A stretch of DNA of 64,000 bases from the NCBI GenBank assembly GCA_964447335.1, contig CAYUSA010000001.1, positions 1-64,000 on the forward strand, written 5' to 3'. This document shows positions 1 through 8,889 of this stretch, in pieces. Numbering within the stretch: position 1 is the first letter of the stretch; each line of letters opens with the position of its first letter. The notes under the pieces were generated by a model. That model made no database searches and had not been told where the DNA came from. It was given only the letters and a program-made list of their open reading frames with translations. The DNA is from HRBIN12 sp964447335. Lineage in GTDB: Bacteria > Actinomycetota > UBA4738 > HRBIN12. Both the position numbers and the translations under genes were made by a program.

Positions 1-34
1 ACCGGACGACGCGCTCGGCGTCGTCCAGGCTCAC
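1..34 (-). CDS. Start of an unidentified gene running off the left edge
   Basis: Reading leftward from a GTG at 34 gives MSLDDAERVVR before the window ends. The GTG overlaps the TGA of the upstream gene by four bases (GTGA), the usual sign of translational coupling in this genome. Too little is present to name a function. Confidence 0.5.
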   Translation of the reverse strand, partial: MSLDDAERVVR

Positions 35-435
35 GGGCCGCTCCTGGCTGCGATCGCGCGTTCGATCTGCCGGACGGCCGCGGCGGCGACCCCTCGCTGG
101 AGCACGCAGACCGGCACCGTGAGCCTCGCGCCATCCCGGCCCTTCATCCGCATCCCCAGGGCGACGCCGAGGAACAGCAGGATCGCCGCGACGGCTGCGA
201 GCGCCACCGTCGCGAGCCACGGCAGCCCGGAGAAGATCGCCACGGCGAGGAGCGCAGAGGCGACGAGCACGCGTTCGACGCGCACCACGACGGTGATCCG
301 GACCCCGGCCAGGCGCTCGAGCGGGATGTCCCACGTACGCGTTCCGATCGGCACGAGCCCGAGGATCGCCCGGGGGGTCGTCACGTGGAGCGCGTCGGCA
401 TCGAGCACGAGCCGGGAGTGCAGGTAGAACGACAT
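31..435 (-). CDS. Small membrane protein, unknown function
   Basis: A 134-residue protein if started at the ATG at 435 (MSFYLHSRLV). The open frame extends further upstream but that part is Pro/Arg/Gly-rich and looks non-coding. An N-terminal part with short alternating beta-like stretches (about residues 1-50) precedes one long hydrophobic hairpin (about 55-90) and a basic tail. This layout recalls bacterial PH-like membrane proteins, but that is only a resemblance. Its stop overlaps the next gene's start by four bases, so the two are probably co-transcribed. Confidence 0.55.
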   Translation of the reverse strand: MSFYLHSRLVLDADALHVTTPRAILGLVPIGTRTWDIPLERLAGVRITVVVRVERVLVASALLAVAIFSGLPWLATVALAAVAAILLFLGVALGMRMKGRDGARLTVPVCVLQRGVAAAAVRQIERAIAARSGP

Positions 436-677
436 CGTGTTCGTCCGGAGGATCCACGTCCCGGTGTGTCGTGGGCGCGGGGCGTGCGAGGGCCCGACCA
501 CGTCCGGCCCCCCCGACCCGGCGGTGCGGGACACGCGCCCTCCCTCGATCCGTCCGCGACCGGCCCATCGTCAGGAGCGGGGCGGTGCCGCGAACAGGGG
601 CGATGGTCGGCCGCGAGGCGGGACCCCCCCTCGGCCGTCGACGCCCACGCACGCCGATCCCCGGTATCGTCCGGACC

Positions 678-1673
678 ATGACCGAGGACATCACCGTCGA
701 GGACCTCGGGTTCCTCCACTGGTGGGGCCCGCCGACGCTCTATCGGTGCCCGCTCGAGTCCGATCCCGCGAGCTGCGACCTCGCGCTCGTCGGCGTGCCG
801 CACTCGACCGGCAACGGCACGACCTGGCGCGATCAGCACCTCGGGCCGAGGGCCGTGCGAGACGTCTCCATGGCCTACCACCGCCTGCATCTCGGCTGGC
901 GCTTCGACCCCTGGAGCGCCTGCCGGGTCCGTGACCTCGGCGACGTGCCGATCCTGAACTCGCTCGTGAACGACGTCGCGGTGCGCGAGATCGAAGCCTT
1001 CTTCAAGCGCATCGACGCCGCCGGCGCCCGCCCGCTCTCGATCGGCGGCGACCATTCGATCTCGCTCGCGATCCTTCGCGCGATCGCCGGCCCGGACGCG
1101 GCGCTCACCGCGGGGCGGCCGGCTGCTCTGGTCCACTTCGACGCGCACTACGACACCTACGATGACTTCCCCAACTGGTACGGGGCCTACGACTCGGCCG
1201 GGCATTGGGCATCGAAGTCCGTGCACGAGCATCACGTCGACGCCACGCGCAGCATCCAGATCGGGATCCGCGGCCACGATGTCTGGATGGATCCTGGAAA
1301 GACGAGCCGCGAGCTCGGCTACCGCATCGTCACGAAGGACGAGTTCGACGACGACCTCGGGATCGGCGGCACCGTCGAGTTGATCCGCGAGCGCGTGGGT
1401 GACCTGCCCGTGTACGTGAGCTTCGACCTCGACGCCCTGGACACCACGATCGCGCCGGCCGTCTCGAACCCCGAGCCGGGGGAGGAGGGTCTCACGATGA
1501 AAGAGGCCATCCGGGTCATCCAGGGCCTGCGCGGCCTCGACGTGATCGGGGCCGACGTGGTCGAGCTCATGCCGTCCGTCGACTCGCCGAACTCGATGAC
1601 CGCGCAGAACGCGACGCGGATCGGCTTCGAGCTGCTGTGCCTGATGGCCGACCGTATCGCCGGCCGAGCCTAG
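678..1673 (+). CDS. Agmatinase / ureohydrolase (arginase family)
   Basis: A 331-residue manganese ureohydrolase that would hydrolyse a guanidino compound such as agmatine to an amine plus urea in the cytoplasm. The metal-binding motifs are all present: GGDHS at residues 123-127, DAHYD at 155-159 and SFDLDALD at 248-255. The C-terminal region keeps the usual D-V-V-E-L segment. Length matches agmatinases (about 300-350). The ATG at 678 is chosen because the upstream open frame is compositionally non-coding and the family begins close to this point. Agmatine, guanidinobutyrate or proclavaminate-like substrates cannot be separated by eye. It stands alone between oppositely oriented genes. Confidence 0.85.
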   Translation: MTEDITVEDLGFLHWWGPPTLYRCPLESDPASCDLALVGVPHSTGNGTTWRDQHLGPRAVRDVSMAYHRLHLGWRFDPWSACRVRDLGDVPILNSLVNDVAVREIEAFFKRIDAAGARPLSIGGDHSISLAILRAIAGPDAALTAGRPAALVHFDAHYDTYDDFPNWYGAYDSAGHWASKSVHEHHVDATRSIQIGIRGHDVWMDPGKTSRELGYRIVTKDEFDDDLGIGGTVELIRERVGDLPVYVSFDLDALDTTIAPAVSNPEPGEEGLTMKEAIRVIQGLRGLDVIGADVVELMPSVDSPNSMTAQNATRIGFELLCLMADRIAGRA

Positions 1674-1697
1674 ATCCGGCCGACGACGGACGGCCTG

Positions 1698-2215
1698 CTA
1701 CCAGTAGCGAGCGATCGACATCGCCGCCACCGCGAGCAGGAGCAGGAGCAGGTCGAGCTTCCCGTGCTTCTCGAGCGCGGACATCGATCGCCCCATCTCC
1801 GCCTGCTGTTCCGGCGAGGGCGGACCCCCCGACGCGCCGATCTGGTCGCCCAGATCCACCAGCCGCTCCACGTTGCGACCCACGCGTGGTACCCGAGGAA
1901 GAACGCGATCGTGGCGAGCACCGCTCCGATCGTGAGGACGACCCCCAAGCTCGACCCCAGCCAGTCGCCCAGCCCACCCCAGTCGCTCATGTCTTTGAGC
2001 CACATCACCCATCCGGCCACCACGGTGATCGCGGCGAGCTCGGTGATCACCTTCGCGACCTTGCGCTTCTTCACGACCGCGTGCATCAGAGGACCGGCGC
2101 TCGGTGCCACCTCGCCCGCGGACGGCCCGATGGACCCGACGAACAGGAACGCGGAGCCCACCCAGAGCACACCCGCCACGATGTGCAAGAACCGGAACAC
2201 CAGCATGAACGGCAT
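1698..2215 (-). pseudogene. Multi-pass membrane protein split by a frameshift
   Basis: From the ATG at 2215 (MPFMLVFRFLHIVAGVLWVG) the frame encodes three hydrophobic segments and runs to GYHAW. Coding sense then continues in another frame (NVERLVDLGDQ to SIARYW, stop at 1698). The switch needs one missing base and falls at the CCC run at 1879-1881 (GGG on the coding strand). Restoring one G gives a continuous protein of about 172 residues with a final membrane helix. The HIVAGVLWVGSAFLF opening is typical of DUF2269/CopD-like membrane proteins. Either an assembly error or a real inactivating mutation would explain it. Confidence 0.6.
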
Positions 2216-2379
2216 CGCTGCGGCCAATCGTTCCCCCTTCTTCCGATCGCGAGCCCGAAGGCCGGAGGACATGCCTTCTGGACGCCCTGGGCGAGCCCGT
2301 CCGATCGCGCGGCAGGCGACGGTGACCGCCTCGGCCCCAACCATCAGCCAGTCATGGACGTGGGGGTACCCTCCACCCC

Positions 2380-2946
2380 GTGACGCGACGACGGATCCTG
2401 CTCACGGCCTTCCTGGTTTCGCTCCTCGCCCTGTCCGTCGCGCCCGAGGCTCGGAGCCAGGGTGGGGTGTCGTTCCAGCCGGACGGATGGATTAAGCTCT
2501 GCGGGCTGAGCCTCGGCTGCACCATCGACCCGCTCCCGCACCCATGGCTGGGGAAGGACGTCTACAACACGACGGGCCGCAAGCAGACGGTCTCCGTCGA
2601 CATCAACGAAGGCGAGGGCGTGCGGTTCTGGATCACGCTCCAGAACGACGGGACCGAGAGCGACACGTTCACGGTGCAGGGATGCAGCGGGACGCGGGTC
2701 TTCGAGGTGAACCGGGTGCTCCTCGGCAAGCACAAGCGTCAAGATCCGAGCGCCGAGGACCTCACGCGGAAGTACACGCAGGGGACGCTGACGTTCGACC
2801 TGGGTCCGGGAGGCAAGGTCGTGTTCACGCTCAACATCATCACGCACGACCAGAAGGGCGTGACCTACCGATGCCGCACCGCGTTCTCGTCTCGGGGCGA
2901 GCCGACGGCGCAGGACGTGGTGGTCGCGAAGATGACCACCTACTAG
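2380..2946 (+). CDS. Secreted protein of unknown function
   Basis: A 188-residue protein with a clear Sec signal peptide (MTRRR, hydrophobic stretch to about residue 20, then APEARSQ). The mature part carries four or five cysteines (C-G-L-S-L-G-C near 47-53, later G-C-S-G and Y-R-C-R) and beta-rich sequence, consistent with a disulfide-bonded exported domain. The start is the GTG at 2380, preceded by a G-rich Shine-Dalgarno-like stretch. It converges with the gene at 2953 with only six bases between the stops. No family recognised. Confidence 0.6.
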   Translation: MTRRRILLTAFLVSLLALSVAPEARSQGGVSFQPDGWIKLCGLSLGCTIDPLPHPWLGKDVYNTTGRKQTVSVDINEGEGVRFWITLQNDGTESDTFTVQGCSGTRVFEVNRVLLGKHKRQDPSAEDLTRKYTQGTLTFDLGPGGKVVFTLNIITHDQKGVTYRCRTAFSSRGEPTAQDVVVAKMTTY

Positions 2947-2952
2947 GCCTGC

Positions 2953-3448
2953 TCAGGAGCACAGCAGGTCGGATCCGGCCTTCCGTGCCTGCCGCGCGGA
3001 GACGCCGAGCAAGAACGCGATGCCCAGCAGGTCGAGCCCGATCGCGATCGCGACCCCGGAGGCCCAGCCACCGAGCATGTCGAAGTCGTAGAAGCAGTAC
3101 TCCGCGCCGCGCGTGCGGTAGAGGGGGCAGGCCGTGACCAGGAGATACGCGAGCGCGACCGCGACGAACGGCGCCGCAAGGGCGACCGCCACGGGCGCGT
3201 CGCAAGGGAGCTGGCGGCGGGCGACCCGGCAGGACGAGCAGACCGATGAGCCCGAACGCGCCGAGGCCGCAGCTGGCCCAGGTCACCACCTCGGCCGGAA
3301 CCAACTTCGGGCCGTCGGCCGAGCTCACGAAGAAGCCGAACACCCCGGCGAGCAGACCCCCGGCGAGCCCCAGGCTGACGGCAGGCGCCCACCGCCGGCA
3401 CAGGACCGCTCCCCCGATGCAGGCACCGACCAGCACGGCGCCGATCAT
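2953..3448 (-). pseudogene. Multi-pass membrane protein split by a frameshift
   Basis: The ATG at 3448 (MIGAVLVGACIGG), with GAGGGA about ten bases upstream, starts a frame with three hydrophobic segments ending near LIGLLVLPGR. The matching continuation, VAVALAAPFVAVALAYLLV to SDLLCS (stop at 2953), is in another frame. The change is one extra base somewhere in about 3190-3230. Staying in the first frame would run antisense through the end of the upstream secreted-protein gene, which argues against it. The repaired product has about 165 residues and five membrane helices. Two separate genes are possible, but the second part has no ribosome-binding site. Confidence 0.5.
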
Positions 3449-3644
3449 CGCCAGTCCCTCGGGGGAGCCGCTCGTTCGTTGCACGCCGATCACGTCGCCA
3501 GCGCTGCCAGAGCCGGACCCGGGCTGTGAAGCGCGTCGTCGGTTCCGTCACAGCAACATCACACGGCGGCAACGACCACGGCGACGCCGCACCCGCGGTC
3601 GGGTCGTGGATCGTAGCGGCGATCGTGGGAGCATGCGGCCTCCG

Positions 3645-4319
3645 CTACTCGGCAGCTCGGTCCAGGCCCTTCTGGATCGCGTAACGCATCAGCTCATATC
3701 GCTTGTGCAGCTGAAGCTTCATCAAGATGTTCTGTACGTGGTTCTGCACGGTCTTCACGGAGATGAACAGCCTTTCTGCGATCTCCCGGTACGTGTACCC
3801 CTTGGCAACGAGCTTCAGTACCTCGTTCTCCCGGGGAGAAAGGCCAGGCGTGCCTACCGCCGTGGCCCCTGCCGAGGAGACCCGGCGGAACTCCGACAAC
3901 ACGAGCCCTGCGAGCGACGGCGTGAAGACCGGCTCGCCGGCGGCGACGCGCAGCACGGCGTTCGCGATCTCGTCGGAGGTCGAGCTCTTCAGCAGATACC
4001 CGGAGGCGCCGCTCTTCACCGCCTCGAGGACGTCGGCCTCCTCCCCGGATGCAGACAGCACCAGGATGCGAACGTGAGGTGTCTCCTCGGTGATCTGCCG
4101 GATCGCGTCCGCGCCGCGGACCGTGGGCAAGTTGAGATCCATGAGGATCACATCCGGCATCGCCTGGCGCGCGGCCTCGATCGCTTCACCGCCGTCGGCC
4201 GCCTCCGCGACCACGGTCGCCACGCCGCTGCGCTCGAGGTCCTCGCGCAGGCCGTCCCTCCAGATCGGATGGTCGTCGACGACCATGACGTGGATTGGCT
4301 CGACGGTCGGCTCGGACAT
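3645..4319 (-). CDS. NarL/FixJ-type response regulator
   Basis: A 224-residue transcription regulator. The receiver domain spans about residues 8-125, with the acidic pair D15-D16, phospho-acceptor D61 (ILMDLNLP) and conserved K111 (YLLKSS). A LuxR-type helix-turn-helix occupies about 155-215 (LSPRENEVL, then EIAERLFISVKTVQNHV). It is transcribed directly after the sensor kinase, with six bases between that stop and this ATG, so the two form a two-component pair. Target genes are unknown. Confidence 0.93.
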   Translation of the reverse strand: MSEPTVEPIHVMVVDDHPIWRDGLREDLERSGVATVVAEAADGGEAIEAARQAMPDVILMDLNLPTVRGADAIRQITEETPHVRILVLSASGEEADVLEAVKSGASGYLLKSSTSDEIANAVLRVAAGEPVFTPSLAGLVLSEFRRVSSAGATAVGTPGLSPRENEVLKLVAKGYTYREIAERLFISVKTVQNHVQNILMKLQLHKRYELMRYAIQKGLDRAAE

Positions 4320-4325
4320 GGTGGG

Positions 4326-5537
4326 CTACCTCGCCTCCCCGGTGTCCGGAAGTCGGAACTCGATCTCGGTTCCGGCTCCGGGCCTCGACGCGACTCGCAT
4401 CGACCCGCCGAGCTCCTCGATCCGGCCCTTCATGCTCTGGAGCATGCCGAGCTTGCCCTGACGACGGAGCCGCTCTTCGTCGTAGTGGAAGCCTATCCCG
4501 TCGTCGCGCACCGACACGACGATGTCACCCGCGTCACGCTCGCCGAAGACCGATGCCCGTGATGCGCCGGCGTGACGAACCACGTTCTCGAGCGCCTGTC
4601 GGACCGCCGCCGAGACCTCGTCCACATCGCACGTCGGGAGCCACACGGGATCGACGGTGGTGACCGAGACGGCGACCCCTGAGACGCCGTACGCCGCGGA
4701 CTGCAATACGGTGCGCAGGGCCACGGCCCCGGCCGGGGGCTCGTCGGGTTCCCCTCGGATCATGTCTCGAAGCGCGCGCTCCTGCTCGTCGGCCATGTCC
4801 GCCAGGCGGCGAACCTCCTCGGCAGGGATGTGTGGCTGCGCGGCGAGCTCCTTCCCGCGCTTGTTGACCATCGCGAGCGCCTGCAAGACGGAGTCGTGGA
4901 TCTGCCGGCCGAGGGACTCTCGTTCCGCGATGCGCGCGGCGCGCTCGCGCTCGCGGATCGCTCGGTCTTCAGCCCGACGGAGCTCCTCGGCCGAGCGCGT
5001 GAGCACCCGCGAGACGAGCCCGACGGCGGCGCCGGCCGCCAGGTAGTACACGGCCCCGTTCGCCAGGCCGGCGAGCTGCCCGGCCGTGAGGTCGGTGAGC
5101 GGGGTGCCGTTGAGGGGGCGGCTGAGAACGAGAGCCACCGAGAGCGCCAGCGCGGAGAGGACCCCGCCGATGAGGCCGTCACCGGCACCCACAGACATGG
5201 CGGCGGCGACGGGGTAGGCGGTCGCGAAGAACGGGTTGTCTCCGACGACGCCTCCGCGCGACTGCACGACACCGGAAAGCAACAGGAGCGCGACCGAGAA
5301 TCCGAGGTCGATCCTCCGTGCAGCCGGCCGGAGCCAAGCGCGCGCGAGGGTCCACCAGACGTTCCAGGCGATCGTTGTCGCGATGATGGCCCCGGCGAGG
5401 ATCCCGGAGCGGAAGGTGCCCACCGTCACGGCGAGCAGCGTCATCCAAGCGAGCGCGATCCAACGGTACGCGAGGATGCCGATCCAGAGCCCCGTTCGGC
5501 CGGGCACTGCCTCCTCACGGACCTGGTCTCCGCGCAT
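4326..5537 (-). CDS. Sensor histidine kinase (HisKA_3, DUF5931-like)
   Basis: A 403-residue membrane kinase. Residues 1-185 hold about five or six transmembrane helices resembling the DUF5931 sensor of actinobacterial kinases. A short coiled coil leads to the HisKA_3 box GRQIHDSVLQAL with H214. The HATPase_c part has N-box ALENVVRHA and G-boxes DDGIGF and GMLQSM. The ATG at 5537 is preferred over a GTG nine bases upstream because AAGG lies ten bases before it. It is the first gene of the pair with the response regulator that follows. No extracellular ligand domain is visible, so it probably senses a membrane or intracellular state. Confidence 0.9.
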   Translation of the reverse strand: MRGDQVREEAVPGRTGLWIGILAYRWIALAWMTLLAVTVGTFRSGILAGAIIATTIAWNVWWTLARAWLRPAARRIDLGFSVALLLLSGVVQSRGGVVGDNPFFATAYPVAAAMSVGAGDGLIGGVLSALALSVALVLSRPLNGTPLTDLTAGQLAGLANGAVYYLAAGAAVGLVSRVLTRSAEELRRAEDRAIRERERAARIAERESLGRQIHDSVLQALAMVNKRGKELAAQPHIPAEEVRRLADMADEQERALRDMIRGEPDEPPAGAVALRTVLQSAAYGVSGVAVSVTTVDPVWLPTCDVDEVSAAVRQALENVVRHAGASRASVFGERDAGDIVVSVRDDGIGFHYDEERLRRQGKLGMLQSMKGRIEELGGSMRVASRPGAGTEIEFRLPDTGEAR

Positions 5538-5665
5538 CGACCCCACGCCTTCATCGTGAGCCTAGAGACGGGACCCAGACCGGTCAACGGGCCAGCGGAC
5601 CCCGACCTTGGGGCCGGTCTGGCGGGGCCGCTCGGGACGCCACGCTCGACGTCGGGTCACCGGAC

Positions 5666-7606
5666 TCACACCAGCGAAACCGTGACGGCGATGGGGAGGT
5701 GATCTGAGGCCTCGGTCTTCGTGATCGCGAAGTCGGAGAATCGGAGATCACTGGTCCCGAAGACCCAGTCGACGCGGTCGATGGGGTGCTTCGGCGTAGC
5801 CGATGTCGTGAGATCGCCGTTGCCGGTTATGTCCTGTGCGCTCACGAGGCCCGCTGCTCCGAAGACCGAGATATCGTCGTCGTACGGTTGCGTGTTCAGG
5901 TCGCCCGCGATGACCGTGGGGTGCGTACCGCCCCATGCGCGAAGCAGGGCCGCCAGCTGGTTCATCCGTGTGGAGGTGCCCGGCGTGTTCTGGATGTGCG
6001 CGCCGATCACGGTCGCCGACCGTCCATCACCGAGGTCGAGCTCGACCCGGACGTAGCTCCGCCGCTGCGGCCCCGCCCCGAACGGCAGGAAGCCGCTGTC
6101 GGAGTGGATGATCGGGAGGCTGGTCAAGATCGCGTTGCCGAACTGCCGGTCGGCCGCGGGGGCGAAGACGTACGGCATGTCGAGTCTGCGGGACAGCCAC
6201 GAAGGCAGATCGATCGCGCCCGCGATCGGCCAGCCGCGAGCCACCTCCTGGAGGACGACAACGTCGGGATGTTGGTTTTCGATCGCCTCTGCGATCGCCT
6301 CTGGGTCGAGCTGCCCCTGCTCGCCGACCGACGAACGGACGTTGTAATCGACGAGCCGGAAGGATCGCCCGTTGCCGGGGACCGACCGAAGATCGGGTCC
6401 GGCGACCAGCATGCTGGCCGGAACCACGAGCAACCCGAGGGTGAGGGCGGTGAAGCGGAACGCTGGCGCCTTCCCCTTGGAACGCCCGGCCTGCGACGAT
6501 CCGACCGTGCCGGATACGAGGATGGCCGCCGCCACCGGCGGCACGAAGGAGTTCGGAAAGGGGAGGGGAAGCTGGTAGCTGATCTGATAGAGGAGGGTTA
6601 GGAGCACGAAGCCGAACCCGGCCGCGCCCATAGCCAAGGCCGTGCGCCGAACGCGGGCACGGAGGTCGCCCACCGGACCGCGGACGAAGATAGCGGCGAG
6701 GAGGACGCCGCAGACGGCCTGCCCTGCGAGGAGCAGCACCGCCACGACCGGCCCCGTGAGGGCCGTGAGCAGGCGAGCCACGACAACGAGGCCCAGGCCG
6801 GCGGCGAGCTTCACCGGCGGCGAGAACGCCTCGTTCGCACTCAGTGTGGCGGCGGCCACCGCGAGGGCATCGGCGAAGAGCACGATCGCGGTCGACGCCG
6901 GCAGTGCGAGGTGCCCCTGGGACGCGAGGAACGCGACGTTCTGGAAGAACAGCAACTGCAGCATCAGGAACGGACCCAGCAGCCCGCACCGGAGCGACCC
7001 ACCGCGAACGGGCACGGCAGCCTCAGCCTCTTCGATCGTGGCACGCGCTAGCCAGAGGCCGATCCCCGCGCTCAGCGCGAGTGCGAGGACAGATGGGAGG
7101 AGACCTCCCTGCCACGCGTAGTCCCACGTCCAGAACGCGCTTCGAAGGGCGGTGTCGAGCGCCAACCCGACGAGGACGCCGAGCGCGAACCCGAGAGATC
7201 CCTTGCGACTGTCGTTCGCAAACGTCTCGAGCTCGAGGGTCAGCGCGATCAGCGCGAACGCCACTGCGAGCGCCGCGAGCCAAAGCGGCACCGGGTGGAT
7301 CTGTTGGACGCCGAGGCGGGCGGCGACGAGTGCGGTCATGGTCGCGGTGAGAGCCCGGCGCCTGCCCATAAGGCGGAACATGACCGGGGTGAGGACCGGG
7401 GCGAGGAACAGGATCAGCGCGAAGATCCCCACGCCGACCAAGCTCGTTCGCTCGCCCCAGCTGAAGACGATGGGGAAGAGGACCCGAACCAGTTGCATGG
7501 CGACCGTCACGGTCAAGGCCACGAGCATCACTGGGTCGAGCCGTCGACGCTCCCGACGGCCCAGTCTCCTTCGAGCCGTAGGAGGGAGCTCACGTGCGGG
7601 TCTCAT
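5666..7606 (-). CDS. Membrane endonuclease/exonuclease/phosphatase-family protein
   Basis: A 646-residue protein with two halves. Residues about 25-390 contain roughly ten membrane helices. The C-terminal 260 residues form an EEP (DNase I-like) phosphodiesterase domain with VDYNVRSS, the catalytic-type VVVLQEV, AGDLNTQP and the final SDHLP His. Such domains cleave phosphodiester bonds in nucleic acids, phosphoinositides or other lipids. The ATG at 7606 overlaps the preceding gene's TGA (ATGA), so it is translationally coupled to the phospholipase A2 gene. That pairing suggests lipid or phosphodiester turnover at the cell surface, which is inference. Confidence 0.8.
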   Translation of the reverse strand: MRPARELPPTARRRLGRRERRRLDPVMLVALTVTVAMQLVRVLFPIVFSWGERTSLVGVGIFALILFLAPVLTPVMFRLMGRRRALTATMTALVAARLGVQQIHPVPLWLAALAVAFALIALTLELETFANDSRKGSLGFALGVLVGLALDTALRSAFWTWDYAWQGGLLPSVLALALSAGIGLWLARATIEEAEAAVPVRGGSLRCGLLGPFLMLQLLFFQNVAFLASQGHLALPASTAIVLFADALAVAAATLSANEAFSPPVKLAAGLGLVVVARLLTALTGPVVAVLLLAGQAVCGVLLAAIFVRGPVGDLRARVRRTALAMGAAGFGFVLLTLLYQISYQLPLPFPNSFVPPVAAAILVSGTVGSSQAGRSKGKAPAFRFTALTLGLLVVPASMLVAGPDLRSVPGNGRSFRLVDYNVRSSVGEQGQLDPEAIAEAIENQHPDVVVLQEVARGWPIAGAIDLPSWLSRRLDMPYVFAPAADRQFGNAILTSLPIIHSDSGFLPFGAGPQRRSYVRVELDLGDGRSATVIGAHIQNTPGTSTRMNQLAALLRAWGGTHPTVIAGDLNTQPYDDDISVFGAAGLVSAQDITGNGDLTTSATPKHPIDRVDWVFGTSDLRFSDFAITKTEASDHLPIAVTVSLV

Positions 7607-8172
7607 GACGCGTGCACCACGAGCTCGGGATCGAACCCCGTTGCGTCGCCAACCACGAGCACGGTGTGAGCCCACCGAGCGATCGCCCTGCACCCGGGGA
7701 TACCCGTCACGCTCTGTCCCCTACAGCTGGCCATCATGTCCGTGTAGAAGAGCGCATCGGCCCGGTTGCGGTCACCGACGCCGAAGCGAACCAGGTCGTA
7801 TCCGTAGTCGTGCGTTCGGCACGCATGCCCGAACTCCCAGAACATACCCTGGTTGCTGAGTGGCCCGCTGCAGGCGCCGCCGGCCCATGCGGGCTTCTCG
7901 TACCGCCATCCATAGGAGGTCCTCACGAGCACCGGTTCGTAGCCCATCGTGGCTGCGAAGTCGGCAGGCGGGCACGCGTCCCCGGCCAGATAGGCAACCG
8001 TGCCGACCCTTTCGGTCGGGTGGCAGACCGGGGAGCCAAGTGCGCCCGCAGCGACCGTGCCCGACACGGACCAGATGAGGAAGGCGGACACGGCGACGAG
8101 TCCGAGGCGCACGGACGGCTTGCTGCGACGAGACCGACCGCCGCCTCTGTCGGTGGCTGTTCGCTTCAGCAT
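7603..8172 (-). CDS. Secreted prokaryotic phospholipase A2
   Basis: A 189-residue exported protein. An Arg-rich N terminus and hydrophobic helix (about 21-45) form the signal region. The catalytic signature of group XIV phospholipase A2 is present as C118-R-T-H121-D122-Y-G-Y-D, with a second acidic residue at D145. Four or more cysteines in the mature part fit the family's disulfides. The enzyme would release fatty acids from the sn-2 position of phospholipids outside the cell. Its stop overlaps the start of the membrane phosphodiesterase gene downstream. Confidence 0.85.
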   Translation of the reverse strand: MLKRTATDRGGGRSRRSKPSVRLGLVAVSAFLIWSVSGTVAAGALGSPVCHPTERVGTVAYLAGDACPPADFAATMGYEPVLVRTSYGWRYEKPAWAGGACSGPLSNQGMFWEFGHACRTHDYGYDLVRFGVGDRNRADALFYTDMMASCRGQSVTGIPGCRAIARWAHTVLVVGDATGFDPELVVHAS

Positions 8173-8344
8173 CTTCCTCTCCCTTGCTCCTGGTCGAGCT
8201 CTTCGCTCGACCTACCTCTGCATCGTGAGAGGAGGCGCGGCACGCGAACAGACGAGCATCGCCCCAGGTTGCCGGATGGGAAGCCTCATCCTCGGCTGGG
8301 CACTTCTGGAAGGGCTGTGCGAAGGCGTGGTGGCAGTGAGGCAG

Positions 8345-8371
8345 ATGCCCGTTCGGGCACCGGATCCTAAG
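8345..8371. repeat. 27-bp partial copy of tRNA-Leu (putative att scar)
   Basis: Matches 10963-10989, inside tRNA-Leu(UAG), at 26 of 27 positions and in the same orientation. The copied segment covers the variable arm and the 3' half of the anticodon stem-loop. Such partial tRNA copies usually mark the far end of an integrated element. No integrase gene remains between the two copies. Confidence 0.6.
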
Positions 8372-8536
8372 GTGGCTGCACCCGCGCGCGGATCCCGCGT
8401 CCACGTGTCGTCCTATGTCGCCTGGTGTCGTCCTGTGCCCGCGGGTGTCGGCCTGTCGTGAGCAGGACGTGAGCAAGACAGGCCCGAGCTGCTCGCTCGT
8501 GGGCCCGGGGACAAGACCCCGGTCTCGCTGCTCCTA

Positions 8537-8743
8537 GGCGGACCCACAGCCGAAGGGTCTCGGGGTTGGTGCCGAGATCGCGGGCGACATCGGCGACCTT
8601 GCGGCCCCTGGTGATGACTTCATCGATCGCCCGCCGACGCAGCTCCATCGGGTACTTGCGTGGTGCTGGCATGGGCTACAGCCTCCTTCTCCCTGGCATG
8701 AAGCCAAGGATCGGGGACTGCACGAACCCCGGGGGACTCACTG
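8537..8743 (-). mobile_element. Truncated IS fragment (transposase orfA N terminus)
   Basis: From an ATG at 8672, with GAAGGAGG nine bases upstream, the sequence MPAPRKYPMELRRRAIDEV followed by VADVARDLGTNPETLRLWVR is the helix-turn-helix N terminus of an IS3-type OrfA transposase. Similarity stops near 8537 after about 45 residues, and the rest of the transposase is absent. Between the fragment and the PLA2 gene (8173-8536) lie only the tRNA-Leu scar and GTGAGCAAGAC-type repeats; between it and the kinase (8744-8889) no gene is visible. Confidence 0.65.
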
Positions 8744-8889
8744 AAGCCAGGCGTCGATACCATCCAGGAGGCGAGCTATGGTGAGCCGGCGATAGCCCCA
8801 TCCCGGCCTGAGCGTTGGCGCGGCCCGCATCTCCACGGGCGCTCGGGCAGCTTGGGCAGCCCGGAGGACGTGCCGATACCTCGGGAAGC

